DNA of 11,573 bases from contig JAQTRJ010000036.1 in NCBI GenBank assembly GCA_028711875.1, forward strand, positions 1 to 11,573. Direction: 5' to 3'. This DNA is from a bacterium (GTDB lineage: Bacteria; Electryoneota; RPQS01). The notes under the pieces are model-generated. The model did not search any database and was not told the origin of the DNA. It saw only the letters and a program-made list of their open reading frames with translations. A program made the translations under genes and the position numbers. The first letter of the stretch is position 1. Each line of letters starts with the position of its first letter. Below are positions 7,572-11,573 of this stretch, in pieces.

Positions 7572-8454
7572 GAGCCACGATTCCTTCACGATAAGCCCGC
7601 ACGGCCAGCGCGATTTTCTCGCGAGTATCCGGTTTCACCGGAACGAGCGGCAGCCGGAGTTCGTTCTGGATTTTTCCATCCATCCACAGCGCGCACTTGA
7701 TCGGCGCGGGATTGGTCTCGAGAAACAGAGCGTTTGCCAGCGGGGCGATGCGGCGGTGCAGCGGGAGCGCGCGATAGGGATTGTCCTTCCAGAAAATATC
7801 CACCATCTCGACCAGCGGTTCGGGTTCGAGATTGGCCACCACCGAGACGACGCCCTCGCCGCCGACGGAGAGCACGGGCAGCGTGAGACCGTCGTCGCCG
7901 GAGAGCACGTTCATCCGCCCTTCGACGCGCGCGCAGAGATCGGCGATCTGCACGAGATTGCCGGACGCTTCCTTCATGCCGTCCACGTTGTGCAGATCGG
8001 CGAGTTTCTCGACGGTCTCGGGCAGCATGTTCACGCCGGTGCGGCCGGGGACATTGTAGAGAATGAGCGGCAACTCGGTCGCGGCGGCCACGGCCCGGAA
8101 ATGCGCGAGCAAGCCTTCCTGCGTCGGCTTGGTGTAGTAGGGAGTAATCACCAACGCACCGGCGGCGCCAAGTTCGGCGGCCTCGCGGCAGTTCTGGATG
8201 GTGGTTTCGGTGTTATTGGTGCCGCAGCCGGGCGCAACGGAAATATCGCCCGCCGCTTCGATGCACAGGCGGATCACGCGGCGGCGTTCTTCGCTGGTCA
8301 GCGTCGAGGCTTCGCCGGTGGTGCCGAGCGGAATGAAACCGCGCACGCCGCGAGTGGCCAGATCGCTGACCAGCGTTTGAAAGGCGGTTTCGTCAACGTG
8401 ATGGTTCTTGAACGGGGTGACCAGCGCCACCCACACACCGTGATAGACATTCAT
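7564..8454 (-). CDS. dapA: 4-hydroxy-tetrahydrodipicolinate synthase
   Basis: This TIM-barrel aldolase condenses pyruvate with aspartate semialdehyde, the entry step of lysine and diaminopimelate synthesis. From the ATG at 8454 it has 296 residues, the normal family length. The reading frame stays open upstream to 8553, but those 33 codons are repeat sequence, so the start MNVYHGVWVALVTPF is chosen. Motifs: PLGTTGEASTLT (42-53), TPYYTKP with Tyr106/Tyr107 (104-110), YNVPGRTG with Tyr133 and Arg138 (133-140), and GMKEASGN with the Schiff-base Lys161. Tyr133, Arg138 and Lys161 fall on the E. coli numbers exactly. No Shine-Dalgarno is seen before the ATG (CCTCTCCCC). The gene is first in a two-gene operon with dapB and is transcribed away from the sigma-54 regulator. 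A 103-bp tandem repeat lies 37 bases upstream. No lysine riboswitch is visible in that leader. Confidence 0.97.
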   Translation of the reverse strand: MNVYHGVWVALVTPFKNHHVDETAFQTLVSDLATRGVRGFIPLGTTGEASTLTSEERRRVIRLCIEAAGDISVAPGCGTNNTETTIQNCREAAELGAAGALVITPYYTKPTQEGLLAHFRAVAAATELPLILYNVPGRTGVNMLPETVEKLADLHNVDGMKEASGNLVQIADLCARVEGRMNVLSGDDGLTLPVLSVGGEGVVSVVANLEPEPLVEMVDIFWKDNPYRALPLHRRIAPLANALFLETNPAPIKCALWMDGKIQNELRLPLVPVKPDTREKIALAVRAYREGIVAHV

Positions 8455-8490
8455 GGGGAGAGGATATTTTAAGGTTGATCTTTCGTTGAT

Positions 8491-8758
8491 GTTCCGGCCG
8501 GGTGGCGCACGGGGAAGGGGTGACTCTGGAGAGTCACCACCGGGACGCGACAACCATGCTGCGCTTAATCCGGCTCCGAGGGATTAGAAAACGGTTCCAG
8601 CCGGGTTGCGCTCGGGGAAGGGGTGACTCTGGAGAGTCACCACCGGGACGCGACAACCATGCTGCGTTTAATCCGGCTCCGAGGGATTAGAAAGCGGTTC
8701 CGGCCGGGCGAGGACGCCCGGCTCGGCGATCCCTCTGCCAGGGCCGGTCGGGAGACCG
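8491..8758 (+). repeat. 103-bp tandem repeat and further hairpin cassettes upstream of dapA
   Basis: Two nearly identical 103-base units start at 8491 and 8594, each with GTTCC[G/A]GCCGGG. Inside each is the perfect palindrome GGTGACTCTGGAGAGTCACC (8519-8538 and 8622-8641), then ACCACCGGGACGCGAC and GGCTCCGAGGGATTAG. A third unit begins at 8697 but switches after 12 bases to a different cassette. That one has stem GCCGGGC (8703-8709), loop GAGGAC, stem GCCCGGC (8716-8722) and the tail TCGGCGA. A last hairpin, CGGTC-GGGA-GACCG, lies at 8745-8758. The element shares leader, palindrome and tail words with the loci at 605 and 10614. It falls in the likely transcribed or promoter region of dapA on the minus strand. 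Confidence 0.88.
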
Positions 8759-8943
8759 ACAACGGCGGAGCGGGTCGCGGGTTCGCAACTACTACAAAAC
8801 ATATCAATATACCGACACAGGGCCTGAAAGTCAAACCGCACCGTCCCATCTTTTTTCTCTGTCGCTTCTGATTATTCCATGTATAACAACGTATTCTGCC
8901 AAATCAAGACGAGCCGCTACGCGCGAAAGTGCACGTTTTCGCC

Positions 8944-8980
8944 CGGCAACCGGTTTTCAAGATTTGACGGTCGGTTGCCG
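8944..8980. promoter_or_regulatory. 9-bp perfect inverted repeat upstream of the sigma-54 regulator
   Basis: CGGCAACCG (8944-8952) and CGGTTGCCG (8972-8980) are perfect reverse complements, with 19 bases between them and about 28 bases from centre to centre. The repeat ends 95 bases before the regulator ATG. Half-sites nearly three helical turns apart fit a binding site for a dimeric or multimeric protein, possibly the regulator itself acting on its own promoter. Alternatively it may form a leader hairpin. A binding role is inferred only from symmetry and position. Confidence 0.4.
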
Positions 8981-9075
8981 ATAATCAGCATGAACAGCGC
9001 TCGCGGCCGTCTCCACGGGGAGGCCGGCGAACCAGAACTCCAACCATCCGCCAACCATAAAGGAGAGCTTGCCAT

Positions 9076-10530
9076 ATGCCCGAACCCACTGTGCTGATTA
9101 TTGATGAAGAACGTTCTTCGCTGGAAGCTCTCTCGGAAGAAGTTCGCGCCGAACGCGTCTGCCGCGTGCTCACGGAGTGCGATCCCACCGCCGCTCTGGA
9201 GCGTTTGGAGCGGGAGGCGGTGGACCTCGTGCTCTGCGACGTCGGTTTATCGCGGGCTTCCGGTTTGGAGCTGCTCGAGACAATCAAAGAGCGCCAGCCG
9301 AATCTGCCGGTGATCGCTCTGACCGACGGCACAGATTCCGAAACGACGGCGCAGGCACTGCGCAGCGGAGCCGTTCACGTGCTCTCGCAGCCGCGCGACG
9401 CACGATTGCTCGCGGCGGCGATGGATTCGGCGCTGTCCAAGCTGCATCTGGCGGGAGAAGTGGAGAAACTGAAGCGGCGGCTCGGCGGGGATCACAAACT
9501 CGGCGGGCTGGTCGGACGCAGCGCGGCCATGCATCGGGTGTTCGACCTGATTCGCGAGGTCTGCGAGGTGGACAGCACCGTGCTGATTCGCGGCGAGACC
9601 GGAACCGGCAAGGAGCTGGCGGCGCGGGCGCTGCACTTCGAGGGGCCGCGCGCACAGAAGCCATTCGTGAAAGTGAACTGCTCGGCGCTGCCGGAAACGC
9701 TGCTCGAAAGCGAGCTGTTCGGCCACGAGCGCGGCGCTTACACCGACGCGAAGACGTCGCGGGTCGGGAAATTCGAGCTGGCCAACGGCGGGACGGTGTT
9801 CCTTGACGAAATCGGCGACTTGTCGTGCTCGACTCAGGTGAAGCTCTTGAACGTGCTGCAGGATCGCGAGATCGAGCGGCTCGGTTCGAACAAGCGCGTG
9901 CCGGTGAACATCCGCGTGATTACGGCCACCAATCGCGATCTGGAGCGGCTGATTCAGGAAGGGCGGTTCCGCATGGACTTGTACTACCGCCTGAACGTGG
10001 TGCCGCTGACGATTCCGCCGCTGCGCGAACGCCGCGACGACATTCCGCTCTTGTGCGCGCATTTTCTGGACAAGATCGGCGGACGGCTGGGCAAGGGAAA
10101 TTTCACGATCAGCGAAGAGGCGATGGCGCTGCTGCTCGCGCACCACTGGCCGGGCAACGTCCGCGAGCTGGAGAACACGATCGAGCGCGCGATTCTCGCG
10201 ACCACGGAAACCGCCATCGGGCCTGAGGTCCTGAGTTTTCTCACGCGCAGCGTCGTTCCGCAGGACACGCTGGCCGGCTGGACACCGGTGGCCGGGCCGG
10301 CGAGTTTCCCCGCGCCGTTCGCGCAGCCGAAGTCTGACAGCGGCGAGCTGATGACGCCGGGGCCGCTCAAACCCGCGCTGCGCAGTTTCGAGAAGCTGTT
10401 CATCGAAAGCGCGCTTTCGGCGGCGAACGGTCACGTGCTGCGGGCCGCGCGGATGCTGAAGATTGACCGAACCACGCTGTGGAAGAAGGCGCGCGATTTG
10501 GGAATCAACTTGCACGCCGAGCGGGAATGA
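9076..10530 (+). CDS. Sigma-54-dependent NtrC-family response regulator with atypical receiver
   Basis: The 484-residue protein has the order receiver (about 4-120), AAA+ sigma-54 interaction domain (about 143-385) and Fis-type helix-turn-helix (about 447-478, AARMLKIDRTTLWKKARDLG). The AAA+ part is complete: Walker A GETGTGKE (173-180), Walker B GGTVFLDEIGD (238-248), ATNRDL, RMDLYYRLNVVPL with arginine fingers, and WPGNVRELEN (358-367). Such proteins bind upstream DNA and use ATP to open RNA polymerase-sigma-54 complexes. The receiver keeps the acidic pair Asp10/Glu11, the phosphorylation site Asp55 and Thr83. The switch lysine before proline is Gln105 (LSQPRD). The sigma-54-contacting GAFTGA loop reads GAYTDA (220-225). 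A proline-rich linker of about 45 residues precedes the DNA-binding domain. AGGAG lies 10 bases before the ATG. No histidine kinase is adjacent, so partner and target genes are unknown. A strong terminator follows, making it a single-gene unit. Confidence 0.93.
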   Translation: MPEPTVLIIDEERSSLEALSEEVRAERVCRVLTECDPTAALERLEREAVDLVLCDVGLSRASGLELLETIKERQPNLPVIALTDGTDSETTAQALRSGAVHVLSQPRDARLLAAAMDSALSKLHLAGEVEKLKRRLGGDHKLGGLVGRSAAMHRVFDLIREVCEVDSTVLIRGETGTGKELAARALHFEGPRAQKPFVKVNCSALPETLLESELFGHERGAYTDAKTSRVGKFELANGGTVFLDEIGDLSCSTQVKLLNVLQDREIERLGSNKRVPVNIRVITATNRDLERLIQEGRFRMDLYYRLNVVPLTIPPLRERRDDIPLLCAHFLDKIGGRLGKGNFTISEEAMALLLAHHWPGNVRELENTIERAILATTETAIGPEVLSFLTRSVVPQDTLAGWTPVAGPASFPAPFAQPKSDSGELMTPGPLKPALRSFEKLFIESALSAANGHVLRAARMLKIDRTTLWKKARDLGINLHAERE

Positions 10531-10558
10531 GAAAATCGTGAGTTTGGGAGGAGAAGAC

Positions 10559-10595
10559 AGCGGGCGCATCGTGATGATGCGCCCGCTTGATTTTT
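10559..10595 (+). terminator. Rho-independent terminator of the sigma-54 regulator gene
   Basis: AGCGGGCGCATC (10559-10570) pairs perfectly over 12 bases with GATGCGCCCGCT (10576-10587) around the loop GTGAT. TGA and five T residues (10591-10595) follow. It starts 28 bases after the regulator stop codon. The very GC-rich stem and downstream T-run are the classic form. On the minus strand the stem is not followed by a matching T-run, so it serves mainly the plus-strand gene. Confidence 0.9.
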
Positions 10596-10613
10596 CGCAA
10601 GGACTACCGCGTA

Positions 10614-10794
10614 GGTTCCGGCCGGGTTGCGCGCGCAAGGTTCCGGGCACGCGAGGACGCATGCCTCGGCGAAAATCGTTGCGCTTGATCCGGCGCGGCA
10701 GGGAATGTGGTATCGCGAAATTCCGGCAGGGACACAGTCCCTGCTCGGCGATCTCAATGATACCTGTTGGCGATCAACACGCGGGAGCGTGTTG
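10614..10794 (+). repeat. Composite hairpin-cassette repeat between converging genes
   Basis: The leader GGTTCCGGCCGGGTTGCGCG (10614-10633) matches 605-624 base for base. It is joined directly to the cassette 10641-10675, which equals 680-714; the intervening palindrome cassette of locus 1 is absent. A further cassette follows after TTGATCCGGC: stem GCAGGGAC (10726-10733), loop ACA, stem GTCCCTGC (10737-10744) and tail TCGGCGATC. A last perfect 8-bp hairpin, CAACACGC-GGGA-GCGTGTTG, lies at 10775-10794, 11 bases beyond the stop of the beta-helix protein. That hairpin could help end its transcript but has no T-run on the minus strand. Confidence 0.82.
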
Positions 10795-10805
10795 GGTAGT
10801 GCCGC

Positions 10806-11573
10806 TTAGGGTTGCAGGCGGGCGGCGATCTCCTCGCGGGTGGCTTTGCCGCCGAGATCCTCCACGATGGAGAGAACCGATCCGATGGAGCCGATGTAGG
10901 CGGTCACTTCGTAGAACATCGAGGGCGCGAACTGCACCACGCCGGCATGGACATAACAGGTATCGGCCGTGTAGCCGTGGAAGAAAAAGGGGCCGCCTGA
11001 GTTCTGGCCGTAATAGACGAGGTAGTAATCCACGGCGATGGGGTTGCCCTGCATCGAGGTGTTCACGGACGACCAGCACAGATGACCGTCCGCGCCTTCC
11101 GCCCAGACCACGAGATCGTGGACGGGTCCCGGCTGCAGTCCGACCTCGCCGATTCCCGAGAGAGCCGCCGTTACGGTATCGTCATTCAGCGCATTGGAGA
11201 CCACGCGCAGCGTATCCCGGAATTGGCCATTCCCCGGCGGATCGAAGGCAATCACCACAGGTTCGCTGCTTCTCGGCGCAACGGAGAGCGGATAGGAAAC
11301 CACCGAGAACGGAGGATTCACCGTCACTTCGGTCACTTGAAGAGCGGTGTTTCCCGCGTTCTCCAGCGCGACGGACAGAGTCTCGGGATGTTCAGGCTCA
11401 ACCGTCGGAAAGTCCAGACTGGAGGGATTGAGAGCGGCCGTGGCATAGAGGAAGAGGAAGTAATAGCAGCCCATATCCGCGCGGGTGCCGTCGGGATCGT
11501 TATCGGCCGGATCGGGATTGCCGGCATCCCGGCAGGGAGAGCCGCTCTGAAGATGATAGTCTGCCGCGAGTGT
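10806..11573 (-). CDS. Surface protein fragment: beta-helix end, choice-of-anchor-D-like domain, FN3-like domain; N-terminus outside the window
   Basis: The frame is open from the window edge to TAA at 10808-10806, giving 255 visible residues; a methionine at 11474 is internal, not the start. Residues 9-37 (SGSPCRDAGNPDPADNDPDG, then TRADMGCYY) are the hallmark end of right-handed parallel beta-helix (pectate-lyase-like) proteins. Residues about 48-143 (LNPSSLDFPTVEP, LENAGNTALQVTEV, VVIAFDPPGNGQFRDTLRV, ending LSGIGE) look like an ASPM-SPD-2-Hydin or choice-of-anchor D immunoglobulin-like domain. Residues about 150-236 (VHDLVVW to FYEVTAYIGS) resemble fibronectin type III. The protein ends at EEIAARLQP without the YPNPFN sorting domain seen in the gene at 951-4016. 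It is probably extracellular, but its signal peptide lies outside the window, so export is inferred. No enzyme active site is visible. Confidence 0.83.
   Translation of the reverse strand, partial: TLAADYHLQSGSPCRDAGNPDPADNDPDGTRADMGCYYFLFLYATAALNPSSLDFPTVEPEHPETLSVALENAGNTALQVTEVTVNPPFSVVSYPLSVAPRSSEPVVIAFDPPGNGQFRDTLRVVSNALNDDTVTAALSGIGEVGLQPGPVHDLVVWAEGADGHLCWSSVNTSMQGNPIAVDYYLVYYGQNSGGPFFFHGYTADTCYVHAGVVQFAPSMFYEVTAYIGSIGSVLSIVEDLGGKATREEIAARLQP

Larger units (their letters stand above)
8455..9075. other. Divergent intergenic region between dapA and the sigma-54 regulator
   Basis: This 621-base gap has no convincing gene. From left to right it holds a short AT-rich leader of dapA (8455-8490), the tandem hairpin cassettes (8491-8758), an AT-richer stretch at about 8788-8900 with TATAAC at 8882-8887, the inverted repeat at 8944-8980, and the Shine-Dalgarno AGGAG of the regulator at 9061-9065. 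Both promoters should lie here, but I could not identify a convincing -35/-10 pair or a sigma-54 TGGC-n8-TTGC site. Short reading frames within it are built from repeat sequence or overlap the regulator start. Confidence 0.7.

Noticed and set aside
7507..8472. Plus-strand 321-codon frame opposite dapA
   Set aside because: It is fully antisense to a gene with all catalytic residues in place.
8455..8553. Upstream extension of dapA by 33 codons
   Set aside because: These codons are made of the hairpin repeat, and family length and alignment fit the start at 8454.
8455..8760. Lysine riboswitch or T-box ahead of dapA
   Set aside because: No conserved lysine-riboswitch core was recognised; the region is explained by tandem hairpin repeats.
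8760..9075. Sigma-54 promoter before the regulator gene
   Set aside because: No TGGC-n8-TTGC pair with correct spacing was found; TTGACG at 8964 and GATAAT at 8980 are too close together for a sigma-70 promoter.
9247..10662. Minus-strand 471-codon frame opposite the sigma-54 regulator
   Set aside because: It is antisense to an intact AAA+ regulator, crosses the terminator, and starts in repeat sequence.

Overview
The window looks like a chromosomal segment from a GC-rich, uncultured bacterium, probably of the FCB superphylum (Bacteroidota, Fibrobacterota, Zixibacteria, KSB1, Latescibacterota and similar candidate lineages). The reasons are a secreted protein ending in a 'YPNPFN' Por/T9SS-type sorting domain and a second surface-type protein joining a beta-helix end to a choice-of-anchor-D-like domain. 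Most genes are strongly GC-rich (lines sampled by hand reach about 75 %). One block, about 4040-6630, is clearly poorer in GC (sampled lines 40-45 %).

Layout, left to right. 1-577 (-): GNAT acetyltransferase, cut by the window edge. 578-950: no gene, two families of interspersed repeats. 951-4016 (-): 1021-residue secreted propeller-like protein with a T9SS sorting domain. 4178-6607 (-): SIR2-domain P-loop (STAND-like) protein, the likely anti-phage gene, in the low-GC block. 6622-6759 (-): degenerate start of a GIY-YIG nuclease at the edge of that block, followed by another interspersed repeat. 6858-7571 and 7564-8454 (-): dapB and dapA, two lysine/diaminopimelate enzymes in an overlapping operon transcribed dapA to dapB. 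8455-9075: no gene, a 103-bp tandem repeat, several hairpin cassettes and a 9-bp inverted repeat. 9076-10530 (+): NtrC-type sigma-54 activator with unusual receiver and GAFTGA residues, then a strong intrinsic terminator. 10614-10794: more hairpin cassettes. 10806-11573 (-): C-terminal part of a beta-helix surface protein that runs off the window.

The housekeeping part (dapA-dapB) is ordinary. Three things merit attention. (1) The SIR2-STAND gene looks acquired and sits beside a broken GIY-YIG gene. (2) A family of intergenic hairpin cassettes keeps its flanks and loops but swaps its stem sequences, with pairing preserved, at four places. (3) The sigma-54 activator has Gln where receivers carry the switch lysine and Asp in the second Gly of GAFTGA, suggesting non-standard control. 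No tRNA, rRNA, CRISPR array, transposase or riboswitch was recognised.
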